46,909 nt of DNA, from the NCBI GenBank assembly GCA_903882965.1, contig CAIRZD010000276.1, positions 1 through 46,909 on the forward strand. The letters are read 5' to 3'. Source of the stretch: an uncultured Bacteroidota bacterium (GTDB lineage Bacteria; Bacteroidota; Bacteroidia; Chitinophagales; Chitinophagaceae). Both the position numbers and the translations under genes were made by a program. Positions within the stretch are counted from its first letter, which is position 1; each line of letters opens with the position of its first letter. The notes below the pieces were generated by a model. It saw only the letters and a program-made list of their open reading frames with translations, was not told where the DNA came from and ran no database searches. Shown piece by piece: positions 8,266-17,759 of the stretch.

Positions 8266-8340
8266 CCGCATATCGTCTGCAACGCAGGTTGAAACCAGCA
8301 TTGGTTTAAGTCTTAGCGAAGCGTGACTTAAATCCACCAA
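8266..8340. repeat. REP-like inverted repeats
   Basis: First an imperfect arm pair AACCCGC...GCAGGTT (8266-8290), then TTGGTTTAAGTC (8301-8312) facing GACTTAAATCCACCAA (8325-8340), which pair perfectly apart from a 4-nt bulge, around the loop TTAGCGAAGCGT. The element resembles REP units known near Bacteroidota RAYT-type transposases; no such transposase lies in the window. Confidence 0.65.
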
Positions 8341-8549
8341 TAAAAAGCAGGTCTCCGACCGGCAATATTATCCTCTTGCCCAAACACAATTTACCTCCAG
8401 GCTGAATCTCGCTTTTTGCACGAGACAGGTCTGCGAAATAGGTGTATACACTTCCCATCTGATACGTCCCCGTCTCACTAACTTTATTCCTTAAAATACC
8501 AAAATGCAAATCAACCAAATCCTACCTCTCAGCGCCCACTCGACCTCAC

Positions 8550-8577
8550 CCTCTCCTTCGGAGAGGGACGGGGAGAG
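8550..8577. repeat. Short GC-rich hairpin repeat
   Basis: CCCTCTCC-TTC-GGAGAGGG (8550-8568) followed by ACGGGGAGAGG. A perfect 8-bp stem with 3-nt loop in otherwise AT-rich DNA; the CTCTCCTTCGGAGAG type is a widespread intergenic repeat. Not positioned as a terminator for any gene. Confidence 0.6.
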
Positions 8578-8869
8578 GCCCTATACATGCTCACAATTAC
8601 AATTTATTAAATAAACATTTTAATATCCACATGATATCTACACCAGATTTTCCCACAGCCGATCATATGATAAATTACCCCCACTATAACTGCAACACAA
8701 CCCTAAATGTCCCACCCCTCCACATCCCGCGGCATTCTGTGACATATTCGGCACATTATAACAACATCCCGGTTTACATAATATTGATAACCAATAACCT
8801 GGGAAAAAATAGGGTCCGCAAAAAAAAGTGGGGCATTTTAAAAGATCAAACCTCAAGTATTCAATACCA

Positions 8870-8877
8870 TAACTTTG
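8870..8877 (+). promoter_or_regulatory. -7 box of hemW
   Basis: TAACTTTG, an exact match to TAnnTTTG, 5 nt before the ATG at 8883. It supports the chosen start and suggests a transcript with almost no leader. Confidence 0.4.
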
Positions 8878-8882
8878 CAACA

Positions 8883-10049
8883 ATGCCACATCACCCTCAA
8901 ACAACTGCTGATAGCGCCGGTATATACCTGCATATCCCATTCTGCAAGCAAGCCTGCGTATACTGCAACTTCCATTTTTCCACCTCCCTGAAAAATAAAA
9001 AAGAACTCCTTCAGGCCATGGAGCAGGAAATAAAAATGCAGCGCGAATATCTGCAGGGCGCCCCCATAGAAACCGTATATTTCGGCGGCGGCACTCCATC
9101 CCTCCTATCCGCCGATGAAATAAATCACCTCTTCGATACCATCCTGAAATATTATCCCGTAAACGAACTAAAAGAATGCACCCTCGAAGCCAACCCCGAT
9201 GACCTTGATAAAAATTACTTGCAATCATTACGCGGCACCCCGATCAACCGGCTAAGCATAGGCGTGCAGTCATTCCACGAAAATGACCTCCTCTATATGC
9301 ACCGCGCCCACAACGCCCAGCAAGCCGACTACGCCATAAAAGCCGCACAGGATGCAGGCTTCACAAACCTCAGCATAGACCTCATCTACGGCACCCCCGG
9401 TCTCTCCGATAAAGGCTGGAAAGAGAATCTTGCTAAGATTAACGAACTGCACATCCCTCACTTCTCATCTTACGCACTTACTGTCGAATCCAAAACGACT
9501 TTATCCCACGCTATCAAAAATAAAAAAGCAACACCAATAGACCCCGAACAATCCGCCACACAATTTGAAATACTCATGCAGCAAGCCGCAGAAATGGGCT
9601 ATGAGCATTACGAAATCTCTAACCTCGCACGGCCCGGCATGCATGCCATACATAACACCAACTATTGGCGCGGCCGGCATTACCTCGGCATTGGCCCATC
9701 AGCACATTCTTTTAATGGCACTTCCCGCAGTTGGAACATCGCCAATAATGCGCTGTACACAAAAAGTATCCTAGAAGAAAATAAGTTGCCGTCTGAGCAA
9801 GAACAACTAACCCAAACCGAGCATCTCAATGAATACATAATGACATCCCTGCGCACCATGTGGGGCTGCGACCTTAATAAAATAATTGACGAGTGGGACA
9901 ACACATATGCTTCAATGGTAGAAAAAAGCAGCCATCTCTTCCAGGAAAAAAAATGGCTTATCCAAAACAATAAAAAACTTTTCCTGACAAACGAAGGAAA
10001 ATTATTTGCAGACGCAATAGCCGCTGAGTTATTCATTTCAGATGCATAG
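8883..10049 (+). CDS. hemW: Heme chaperone HemW (radical SAM, coproporphyrinogen oxidase-like)
   Basis: 388 residues from the chosen start, the usual length for HemW. The radical SAM cluster motif CxxxCxxC is at Cys21, Cys25 and Cys28 within HIPFCKQACVYCNF; the extra Phe spacing typical of HemW/HemN follows. Other family landmarks are ETVYFGGGTPSLL, TLEANPDDL, RLSIGVQSF and DLIYGTPG, then a C-terminal HemN domain. HemW binds heme and inserts it into respiratory enzymes; it is not a true HemN oxidase. The frame is open for 84 codons further upstream, but that stretch has no similarity and would lie before the -7 box at 8870-8877, so the ATG at 8883 is preferred. Convergent with the next gene, 12 bp apart. 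Confidence 0.93.
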   Translation: MPHHPQTTADSAGIYLHIPFCKQACVYCNFHFSTSLKNKKELLQAMEQEIKMQREYLQGAPIETVYFGGGTPSLLSADEINHLFDTILKYYPVNELKECTLEANPDDLDKNYLQSLRGTPINRLSIGVQSFHENDLLYMHRAHNAQQADYAIKAAQDAGFTNLSIDLIYGTPGLSDKGWKENLAKINELHIPHFSSYALTVESKTTLSHAIKNKKATPIDPEQSATQFEILMQQAAEMGYEHYEISNLARPGMHAIHNTNYWRGRHYLGIGPSAHSFNGTSRSWNIANNALYTKSILEENKLPSEQEQLTQTEHLNEYIMTSLRTMWGCDLNKIIDEWDNTYASMVEKSSHLFQEKKWLIQNNKKLFLTNEGKLFADAIAAELFISDA

Positions 10050-10061
10050 CATATGCTGCGG

Positions 10062-11633
10062 TCATCGCAATATCTGGTTTACTTTTTTAGAATGCATACC
10101 ATAAATACAAAGTATAGTACTATTGAGCACTTTAATATCATACTCAATATTGTTCGATGGATAGTCGTCCGGGTGCAGCCGGAAATTGGTAATGAAATAA
10201 TCTCCCTGTGTAGCCTCATTGATCCATACAAATCGTTTTCTCTGGTCAGCGGGCAACATCATAATATTATTCTCCAATGGTTCTTTATAAGTTGCACAAA
10301 CTTTTATAGCTCTCGATGTGTCATTTGCAAGCAGATATTCCAGGGCCTGCTTATTACTAGTACCCCAATATTCCAGTTCATAATTTTTGCGCAGGTATTC
10401 ATCATCATGAGACACTAATGAATTGAAATATACGTAATGGAAAGGATGGTTAGTAAACATAAAAGCTAGTACCAAAAGTATTTGTATACCGCAGGCAACT
10501 TGAATAGCAATTTTTATTTTTCCCTTCCATAATTTATGAATACCATAAATACCAAGCAGTACAAAGGCAGGGTAAACGAAGTAAAGATGCCGCCAATCAT
10601 CATAAATTATTGAGTGCAGAACAATAACCGCAAAAATGGGAATAAAAAATGAGGCCAAAAATAAAAGCCAGTTACGGTCTACCGTGTTTTGGAAAAATGT
10701 TATAGGTTTTTTGAAAAAATCTACAATTACCCATACTATTCCCACAAAGCCTATCAGCAACCACAAAGGGGGGTTGGAGATCATAAACCACGTTGGAAAA
10801 TACATAGCTGGTATCTTTCCCGCAGGAATAATCTCCCCCTGAAATAACACAGCCCCTTTCCATGCAAAATGAGACATCTTGGAAAATGATTCGCCAAAGG
10901 TCTTAAAGGGCGTCTTCCAAATATATGGCCATGCTATATAGAGCAAAAAACAAAAACCAACAGAAAACAATGCCATATTTATTAGCTGCTTTGTTGGTTT
11001 CTCCTTTCTCTTCATATCAGCTATCATATCTATAACCAAAAAGGCTATAATAAAAGTCGCATACATTACCCCCATTATCCTGATACTTGTTGCATACCCG
11101 CATGCAATCCCTAAAAGTAAAAACAACCATTTATTATTTTTCTCGAATGCAATCTGGCATAGTGTGAACGTGATAATTACCATACATAAAAACGGCATAT
11201 CTTTACTATTTATAAATGAATGCCCGTAAATACGAGGGGTAAGCACCAGCATAATGAAGCCTAAACTGGCTAGCCATTTATCTTTGAACAACCTCAGTAT
11301 TAATACATAACAGGATAAAGCACTGAGCAGGAAAAACACATTCGTTACTATGTGTCTCATTTCAAAAATGGTTTTATAGTCTTTTAACCTCAGGCCTTTT
11401 TCTATAAATACCAGCAGCAATTCATAACCGGCGCCATGGTTATCAGATGGGCTGAGGAACAACTGCTGACTGCCGTGGTATATATAATTAAAGCTAAGCA
11501 CGCCGGGATCTCTTTGCCCGGGTTCATCCCAACCCATACCGTAGTCTTTATAAGTAACCAGGCTTATTATAAGCGCAAAAACGAATAATAACAAACCCGG
11601 CAAATACGGCGATAGTTTCTTATTTATTTCCAT
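10062..11633 (-). CDS. GT-C family membrane glycosyltransferase (GT39/ArnT-like)
   Basis: 523 residues with about ten hydrophobic helices. The first extracytoplasmic loop carries the acidic motif GWDEPGQRD (Asp36, Glu37), the usual catalytic/metal site of polyprenyl-phosphate-dependent GT-C enzymes, and later FINSKDMPF and DDWRHLYFVYPAF resemble the PMT/ArnT family. The C-terminal about 110 residues are a soluble periplasmic domain. It would transfer a sugar from a lipid carrier to a protein or lipid in the periplasm. The codon at 11639 is TTG, so the ATG at 11633 is taken as start. Last gene of a likely three-gene minus-strand unit with the two TPR-bearing GT-C paralogues (39 bp from the next). 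Confidence 0.85.
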   Translation of the reverse strand: MEINKKLSPYLPGLLLFVFALIISLVTYKDYGMGWDEPGQRDPGVLSFNYIYHGSQQLFLSPSDNHGAGYELLLVFIEKGLRLKDYKTIFEMRHIVTNVFFLLSALSCYVLILRLFKDKWLASLGFIMLVLTPRIYGHSFINSKDMPFLCMVIITFTLCQIAFEKNNKWLFLLLGIACGYATSIRIMGVMYATFIIAFLVIDMIADMKRKEKPTKQLINMALFSVGFCFLLYIAWPYIWKTPFKTFGESFSKMSHFAWKGAVLFQGEIIPAGKIPAMYFPTWFMISNPPLWLLIGFVGIVWVIVDFFKKPITFFQNTVDRNWLLFLASFFIPIFAVIVLHSIIYDDWRHLYFVYPAFVLLGIYGIHKLWKGKIKIAIQVACGIQILLVLAFMFTNHPFHYVYFNSLVSHDDEYLRKNYELEYWGTSNKQALEYLLANDTSRAIKVCATYKEPLENNIMMLPADQRKRFVWINEATQGDYFITNFRLHPDDYPSNNIEYDIKVLNSTILCIYGMHSKKVNQILR

Positions 11634-11672
11634 GATCAAAATTTATTGGGAATACAATATTATCAAACTCAA

Positions 11673-13595
11673 TTACTTAAATTGCTTAGCCAATGCTTCA
11701 TATTTCATTGCCGAATCCAGTTTACCTATTGTTCTATACACAATACCTGCATATTCAAACGCTTTATGGTTGTTATATTCCGGAGAAATTGCAATGGATT
11801 TTGTGAACCCTGTAGCTGCAGAATCATACTTCTGCTCTTGATAATAACATACAGCAAGATTAAACTGCGCTATAACATTGTTAGGGTCAAGCTCCACAGT
11901 TGTGCGGTAATAGCCAAGGGCATCGTGGTACTTCTGTAATGTCAGATATACTGTTCCCATATTAGCAGTAGCATTCGACAATTTAGGGTTTAGCTCCAGC
12001 GCTCTTTTCAGATAAATAATGGCGGAGTCATAGTTTTTCTGCATAAAATAAACGGCTCCAAGATCACCATATGAATCGGCCTTTTTTGAATAAATGACGA
12101 TAGAGTTCTTGTAATACTTTATAGCTTCTGTGCAAAGTTGACTTTGTACTTGAGGGTTTTGTTCACCAGTAGCCAGTCGTTTGTATTCTACCGCAAGACA
12201 ATTTTGTGCCCTCCAGCTATTAGGTGCTGTTATAACACCACTCTTAAACAGATCGAGGTTGCTTTTCCAGTCCTCATTTCTTGCCATTGTTTTTACACTG
12301 TAAAGCACTGCTATTAGAATGATGACGTATGAAAAATTTCGGGAAGTCTCGTAAGTTGCTGTATTAATATCTATTTTAAACAACTTTGCCAGCAGCAAAA
12401 CAACTATAATGCAAAAGCCCAACGACCCGATAAACATAAAGCGTTCACCGGCAGTAGCGCCTATTTGCACTAACAAACCAGACGTAACACCCATTGCAAA
12501 AAAGTAAAACAAAATACTGTAAGCATAAATGCTCTTACGCTTAACATTGATAGCGGCATATACAAAAAGACCGGTGAATATCACTAACGAAATTAGCGCT
12601 ACATAGTTGGTTATGTGCGTAATAGGCACTTGGTTATAGGAATAATCGAATGAAAGCGGATGCGGAAAAAATAACAGCTCCAGGTATTTAAGTTGGATGA
12701 TCAATATAGTGCCGAGCCTATCAGGGAAATTCGTGATGCCAGCAAATGTATTCTCCGTTATGGAGACATCCCCCGCGCCCGCCTGCAATATCATATTCCT
12801 GATCAACACAAATACAACTGTCACTATAAAGTATGGTGCAGATGCAGCGGCTATTTTTTTCAGATCGGAATTGAAAAAGAAATACAGGGTTAGCGGCACT
12901 ATGGCGAGGAAAGATGCGGGGCTTTCCTTCGCCAGCAATGCTATGAAAAAATACAGACCGGAAAGCACTAAGTTTTTTGTTTTATTGGCATTCATGTATT
13001 TAAATGTCTCTAGCATGCTCATACAAGTAAAAAGCAGCGCCAATATCTCGTCTCTGCTCTTCACGCTGGCCATTACTTCTGTATGCACCGGGTGAAGCTC
13101 AAAAAGCAGTAATATCAAAAAAGGGACGTAAGGGGAATAATTACTTAATATCCTCCTGAGTACCTTGTACAGAAGCATGATAAGCACACAAAATAAAACG
13201 AGATTAATAAAATGGCTTACAGCAGGATTAAATCCGAATATGGAATGCTCTATTGCGAAAGTAGTGGGTAATAAAGGGCGGTAAGATCCGTTATTGCTTT
13301 TGTCGAAACAGTAGTTCTTACCGTGTGTAAACAATTCAGGTATTGCGCTCAAACCTCCCATTCCCCTTATGTCAATAAGGTTGCCTTTAGAAGTAAATAC
13401 TGCGTCGTCATAAGTATATTCATAACCAATAGTACGTGCATTAACAGCAAATGCAACGATCATCAATATTATCACATACCAGTTATATGTGCGTGTTTTA
13501 GCTACCGGCTTACTTGCCTGTTGCGGCTGTCTATTCGCCGGGGAAGCTTTGGGCTTTGATTGATCTGCCTTAGGTATCTGTTGTTTTTTTGCCAC
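11673..13595 (-). CDS. TMTC-like membrane glycosyltransferase with C-terminal TPRs, paralogue 2
   Basis: 640 residues. A basic Pro/Gln/Lys-rich cytoplasmic tail (1-35) precedes some ten membrane helices (38-445). The first loop holds YEYTYDD (Asp63, Asp64) and GSYRPLLP, as in the TMTC/DUF1736 GT-C proteins, which O-mannosylate proteins in eukaryotes. The end (about 500-640) is a TPR array (DSYGDLGAVYFMQKNYDSAI and so on). Homologous over its full length to the next gene upstream (13687-15615), consistent with tandem duplication. Substrate unknown; surface protein glycosylation is the simplest inference given the secreted proteins in the window. Confidence 0.85.
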   Translation of the reverse strand: MAKKQQIPKADQSKPKASPANRQPQQASKPVAKTRTYNWYVIILMIVAFAVNARTIGYEYTYDDAVFTSKGNLIDIRGMGGLSAIPELFTHGKNYCFDKSNNGSYRPLLPTTFAIEHSIFGFNPAVSHFINLVLFCVLIMLLYKVLRRILSNYSPYVPFLILLLFELHPVHTEVMASVKSRDEILALLFTCMSMLETFKYMNANKTKNLVLSGLYFFIALLAKESPASFLAIVPLTLYFFFNSDLKKIAAASAPYFIVTVVFVLIRNMILQAGAGDVSITENTFAGITNFPDRLGTILIIQLKYLELLFFPHPLSFDYSYNQVPITHITNYVALISLVIFTGLFVYAAINVKRKSIYAYSILFYFFAMGVTSGLLVQIGATAGERFMFIGSLGFCIIVVLLLAKLFKIDINTATYETSRNFSYVIILIAVLYSVKTMARNEDWKSNLDLFKSGVITAPNSWRAQNCLAVEYKRLATGEQNPQVQSQLCTEAIKYYKNSIVIYSKKADSYGDLGAVYFMQKNYDSAIIYLKRALELNPKLSNATANMGTVYLTLQKYHDALGYYRTTVELDPNNVIAQFNLAVCYYQEQKYDSAATGFTKSIAISPEYNNHKAFEYAGIVYRTIGKLDSAMKYEALAKQFK

Positions 13596-13686
13596 GGTCT
13601 CTATTATTCTGTTGTCACTTAATACTATGATTGCAATGTAAAAACAAAATCACTAATATGCAACCACGAAAATATAACTCATTGTA

Positions 13687-15615
13687 TCATTTGCCTGCCT
13701 TCAATACATTATTCAGTAGCTGCCTGTAATATTGTGATTGGGCTGAATCACCCATAAATTTGTATATATTACTCATACTCATGTAAACATTTGGCGGTTG
13801 ATCAGGCTTTTTACGTAATGCCATTAAATAATACTTTTCGGCGTCTTTAAACTGTCCTTTATTCCCATACGCAGCACCAAGATTACACAATGCATCTATG
13901 AATGTAGTATCCTTTGCAACGATCTTTGTTAACACTTGTATTGCACCATCGAGGTCATTTCTGCGCAATAACATGCCCCCTAAATTATTAGCCGACTGCC
14001 TGTTGCTGCTATCTATTAATAATGTGGTTCGATAAGCTGCAATAGCGGAATCATCATGATTGCCGGCAAATTCGAATGCATATCCTTTAAGTAAGTATAC
14101 ATCTCCGTTCAGTGGTAATATGGCACTACTACTATTGAATTGCTCAATAGCCTTGTTAAAAATATCTTTCTTTTCCTCTGGGTTCTTTTCGGGGCTTATC
14201 ATTTTTGTATATTGAACGCCAAGCAAATAATGTGTTCTCCAGCTACCGGGTGCGGTCTCCACTCCGCTTTTATAAAGATCAAGATTATTCTTCCATACTT
14301 CATTACGGGCTACAGTCTTTGCAGCATATAAAACCGATATGGCGGTCATAACAAAAAATACGCGCGGGGCAGTAGCATAATTAAAATGGGACTTGTTCAA
14401 CTTCAATAATTTTGCGACAAGAAAGACAAGTCCAATACAAAAGCCCAGAGATGCTGTAAAAATAAACCGCTCAGCCATGGTAGCGCCTATATCAACAAGC
14501 AGGTTGGAGGTAATGACAGCACCTGCGCAATAAAAAAGGATGCAATAGGCAAATACATCCTTACGTTTCAGATTTGCAAATGAATAAAACAGCCCTGCCC
14601 CAATAACGACAAGAGAGATCAATGCTTTATAATTTGAAAAACTAATGATCGGTATCTCGCTATAAGAGTAATCCCATGATAATGGATGTGGGAATATTAA
14701 TAAGAGGATATACTTGAACTGTATAAACAAGATTGTGGCCAGCTTATCAGCATAATTTGTAGCAGCCATAAGGGCGTTATTATTCACCATTATTCTTACC
14801 TTTTCCCCATCACTCTCAATAAAACTCATGCGCATCAACATGTATATACCCGCCATAACCAAATAAGGCGCTGTTGCTTTAATAATTGCTGCAGGTTTTT
14901 CATCCCTGAAAAAATAAATGGTCATCGGTAAGATCGCTACAAAAGTTATGGAGCTTTCCTTTGAAATAAGCGCGAGGAAAAAACAAACAGCCGATAAAAT
15001 AAGGTTTAGCATTTTCTTATCGTCTATATACTTAAAACTCTGCAACATACTTAAAGTAGTAAACAGTAGCGCAAGCAATTCATCCCTGCTTTTTATACTC
15101 GCTACAACCTCTGTATGTATAGGATGCAATACATAAAGCAACACAATAAAAAAGGGAATGTAAGGAGAATAAATATTAAACACCCTCCTTAGCAATTTGA
15201 ACAAAAGAAAGATGGCAACGCAAAACAAAATCAGGTTTATTACATGGCTTATCTGTGGATTAAATCCGAATAGTTGTTTCTCTACGGCAAAACTTGTAAG
15301 CATCAACGGACGGTAAGATGCATCGTGATTTTTAAAAACTCCATAATAAGCTGCATGGGTAAAGAACTGAGGGATAGACGACACCCCTTCCCTTACAAAG
15401 GGGTTATCAGTTGTAAAATAAGGATCATCAAGCGTGTACTCATACCTGATGGTGGCGGCATTAATTAAAAATGCTATCGCTACCAGCATGATGATCAACC
15501 ATTTATCGGCCAATACTTTGCCATTGGGTATATCCAGCTGCACAGGTTTATTTACTACCTGTGTAGGGCTTTTTGCCTGGGGTGGTTTTGTTTTATTTTG
15601 TTTTTGCTTAGCCAT
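13687..15615 (-). CDS. TMTC-like membrane glycosyltransferase with C-terminal TPRs, paralogue 1
   Basis: 642 residues with the same layout as its neighbour: basic Gln/Lys/Pro-rich tail, first helix about 39-53, first loop YEYTLDDPYF (Asp63, Asp64) and SYRPLMLTSFA, then ESSITFVAILP and RNEVWKNNLDLYKSGVETAPGSWR, the last nearly identical to RNEDWKSNLDLFKSGVITAPNSWR in paralogue 2. TPRs occupy about 475-640. Promoter-proximal gene of the three-gene minus-strand run ending at 10062 (91-bp and 39-bp gaps). An upstream TATATTGC resembles the -7 consensus weakly. Confidence 0.85.
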   Translation of the reverse strand: MAKQKQNKTKPPQAKSPTQVVNKPVQLDIPNGKVLADKWLIIMLVAIAFLINAATIRYEYTLDDPYFTTDNPFVREGVSSIPQFFTHAAYYGVFKNHDASYRPLMLTSFAVEKQLFGFNPQISHVINLILFCVAIFLLFKLLRRVFNIYSPYIPFFIVLLYVLHPIHTEVVASIKSRDELLALLFTTLSMLQSFKYIDDKKMLNLILSAVCFFLALISKESSITFVAILPMTIYFFRDEKPAAIIKATAPYLVMAGIYMLMRMSFIESDGEKVRIMVNNNALMAATNYADKLATILFIQFKYILLLIFPHPLSWDYSYSEIPIISFSNYKALISLVVIGAGLFYSFANLKRKDVFAYCILFYCAGAVITSNLLVDIGATMAERFIFTASLGFCIGLVFLVAKLLKLNKSHFNYATAPRVFFVMTAISVLYAAKTVARNEVWKNNLDLYKSGVETAPGSWRTHYLLGVQYTKMISPEKNPEEKKDIFNKAIEQFNSSSAILPLNGDVYLLKGYAFEFAGNHDDSAIAAYRTTLLIDSSNRQSANNLGGMLLRRNDLDGAIQVLTKIVAKDTTFIDALCNLGAAYGNKGQFKDAEKYYLMALRKKPDQPPNVYMSMSNIYKFMGDSAQSQYYRQLLNNVLKAGK

Positions 15616-15767
15616 ATTACTTTAACTGAAAAAATACATGCACCATCACAGATAGCAATATAAAAATAAAATTGCTACAAACAAACTGAAACGCTTCTAA
15701 GTAATAGAATCCCCTAAAATTAAGTCGGAATAAAAATGATTAGTTACCCCCCAAATACTATCAGCCT

Positions 15768-15775
15768 TACTTTTG
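15768..15775 (+). promoter_or_regulatory. Candidate -7 box for the glutathione peroxidase gene
   Basis: TACTTTTG, an exact TAnnTTTG, 74 nt before the ATG at 15850. No clear -33 element. Confidence 0.3.
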
Positions 15776-15849
15776 CCAATAAAAAAACGAAATTAAATTA
15801 TTATTAATCGAATAATTTTCCTCACCTTTATCTTCCAAAACTTAAAACC

Positions 15850-16395
15850 ATGGCAATCCATATACTTCTTTTGATAAAATTCCTGTTCTTCTTTACACCT
15901 GCGAAAACAGACGCCATACCAGCGAGCATTTATGATTTTAAAGTTACTGCGCTAACCGGTGGCACAATAGACTTTGCAAAATATAAAGGAAAGAAAATAC
16001 TTATTGTGAATACCGCTTCTCAATGTGGCAATACCCCACAATATGCTGACCTTGAAACTATGTATAAAAAATACCAGGGCAAGTTAGTTATTGTTGGTTT
16101 TCCAGCAAATGATTTTGGCTCACAGGAGCCGGGATCTAACAAAGAAATCTCTGAATTCTGCCAAAAAAACTATAGTGTAACCTTTCCTATGGCATCAAAG
16201 ATCACTGTAAAGGGTGATGAGATGGCTCCCATATACCACTGGCTCACAGAAAAAAAATACAATAACCTAAAAGACAGTGAAGTGAAATGGAACTTCCAGA
16301 AATATCTTATTGACGAACAAGGTCACCTCGTAGCAGTTTTTGACCCTCGCACAAAACCAATGAGCCCGGAGGTAATTGCAGCTATTGAAAAGTAA
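15850..16395 (+). CDS. Glutathione peroxidase family thiol peroxidase, exported
   Basis: 181 residues. Hydrophobic N-terminus (4-16) indicates a signal peptide or anchor, followed by the thioredoxin-fold peroxidase. Peroxidatic Cys59 is in NTASQCGNTPQY (a Cys, not selenocysteine); the tetrad partners are the Gln in FGSQEPG (Gln92) and Trp147/Asn148 in VKWNFQKYL. The second family motif, usually FPCNQFGxQEPG, here reads FPANDFGSQEPG, lacking that Cys and with Asp for Gln. Cys104 in SEFCQKN is at the place of the resolving Cys in thioredoxin-dependent plant-type enzymes. It probably reduces peroxides with thioredoxin as donor. Stands alone, divergent from the glycosyltransferase run. Confidence 0.9.
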   Translation: MAIHILLLIKFLFFFTPAKTDAIPASIYDFKVTALTGGTIDFAKYKGKKILIVNTASQCGNTPQYADLETMYKKYQGKLVIVGFPANDFGSQEPGSNKEISEFCQKNYSVTFPMASKITVKGDEMAPIYHWLTEKKYNNLKDSEVKWNFQKYLIDEQGHLVAVFDPRTKPMSPEVIAAIEK

Positions 16396-16397
16396 GA

Positions 16398-17696
16398 TCA
16401 CCTTATCAATGTAACATCTCCTTTTATAAGAGTTGATGACCCCGGCGATTTGTTTTGCGAGGCAAATGCGCCTCCGTATTTATATCGAAGTGCGTAAAAA
16501 TAGACCCCCATCTCCTGCGGTATGCCATTCATTTTGCCATCCCATTTTTCGCCGGGATCAACCGTTTGGAAAACCATCTGCCCCCACCTGTTGTATACAT
16601 TGAAACTGAAATCACTGAAATCGGGGTGGCAATAATTATCTCCCGGTCCAAACAGGTCATTTTTCCCATCATTATTAGGCGTAAAAGCCGATGGCAGCCA
16701 TACACAATAGTCCACGGGTATTTCTGTCACTTTAAATGAATCAATATAATATCCACATTCACTCCATCTTTGCCGCACGTAAGTACCCGGTGCAGATACT
16801 GTTATTTGTACAGAAGTATCGCCATTATCCCATAGGTATTGCCCATCTGCTTTACCAAGGCCAATTGAAATTGGGAATTGAGGAGTAAAAATATCAGAAT
16901 CTATAGCATACGGACTCTCCATATCAATAGCACAAACATCATCTATCAGCATATAGCACATTGAATGAATTGCATTTACGGCATCTATTGCATTTAGATT
17001 TTCAGGAGTATGAAGAAACTGATAATTAATTGTATTTGTATGAAAGCGGCCTATAGTAAGCCATTGCTCTCCTCCCTTTGCGAGGTATATACCAGAAACC
17101 AACGTCCAGTTGGCGGTGTCTGTAATAAATAGGCCGGGAGGTGTTTGTATATCAGCAGGCCCGTTTACATAAAACATAGGCCCGGCACAAATTGTGTCCA
17201 GCATTTGTGTTGTGAGGCGAGCGCCTATATTGTCAACAGAAATGATGTTGTAAGATTCCCTGGAATGGTATGTGAGACAGACATAATAACTGATATAATA
17301 ACTATGTCCTGCAACCAGCGTTGTTGATAACCGGGTCTCAATGTACTCTGAAAAATAATCGATCGTATCATTGAGTGGCCGACCGGCAAATACATTGATG
17401 CCGGCACAGCCATCGCCGCTGTGAGGTTTATGATATCCGTCCAAAGTAAGAAAAGGCAATTTAACAACCGGATTGTCAGCACATGTGTTAAAATAATCGG
17501 GGGTTGTGTTAACGGGACTTACCCAATCGAGTGCGGTAGGGAAGTCCATATAAATAGGCAAATAAATTATCTGGCTGCGTTCAGTGGGGCATTTATATTT
17601 TTGTTCAAACCCAGGATTAGTGACGAGGTTTTGACATAGTCCTTGCTGCATATAGCAGGACAGGCTCAATAAAAATATGGTTATAAACTTTAGCAT
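16398..17696 (-). CDS. Secreted T9SS type-B protein (gliding motility-associated C-terminal domain)
   Basis: 432 residues with a signal peptide (1-22). The N-terminal two thirds, starting NLVTNPGFEQKYKCP, is a beta-rich OmpA/CBM-like adhesive region seen in many Bacteroidota surface proteins. The C-terminal about 100 residues hold LPSAFTPNNDGKNDLFGP and NVYNRWGQMVFQ...WDGKMNG, the hallmark of the type-B T9SS sorting domain (CHU_C), whose export usually needs PorP/SprF-type partners. It should be secreted by the machine whose core genes (gldK-N) are at the right edge. Its stop lies 3 bp from the convergent peroxidase stop. Confidence 0.9.
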   Translation of the reverse strand: MLKFITIFLLSLSCYMQQGLCQNLVTNPGFEQKYKCPTERSQIIYLPIYMDFPTALDWVSPVNTTPDYFNTCADNPVVKLPFLTLDGYHKPHSGDGCAGINVFAGRPLNDTIDYFSEYIETRLSTTLVAGHSYYISYYVCLTYHSRESYNIISVDNIGARLTTQMLDTICAGPMFYVNGPADIQTPPGLFITDTANWTLVSGIYLAKGGEQWLTIGRFHTNTINYQFLHTPENLNAIDAVNAIHSMCYMLIDDVCAIDMESPYAIDSDIFTPQFPISIGLGKADGQYLWDNGDTSVQITVSAPGTYVRQRWSECGYYIDSFKVTEIPVDYCVWLPSAFTPNNDGKNDLFGPGDNYCHPDFSDFSFNVYNRWGQMVFQTVDPGEKWDGKMNGIPQEMGVYFYALRYKYGGAFASQNKSPGSSTLIKGDVTLIR

Positions 17697-17759
17697 ATCG
17701 CACTCAAAGGAGTGTTATATAACGTACAACATTATTAAATATTGCATATTCAGCAAAAT

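Larger units (their letters stand above)
8228..8882. other. Long intergenic region between divergent kinase and hemW
   Basis: 655 bp without a supportable gene. Contains the kinase -7 box (8233-8240), REP-like inverted repeats (8266-8340), a short hairpin repeat (8550-8577) and, at the right end, the hemW -7 box. The reading frame of hemW stays open upstream to 8631, but that part lacks family similarity. Confidence 0.7.

Noticed and set aside
8306-8518. 70-codon minus-strand ORF
   Set aside because: It runs across the REP-like inverted repeat, has no signal peptide or family motif, and its C-terminal third is simply the translated repeat.
8631-8882. In-frame N-terminal extension of hemW
   Set aside because: No similarity to HemW, and it precedes the -7 box; the CxxxCxxC motif is at the expected distance only from the ATG at 8883.
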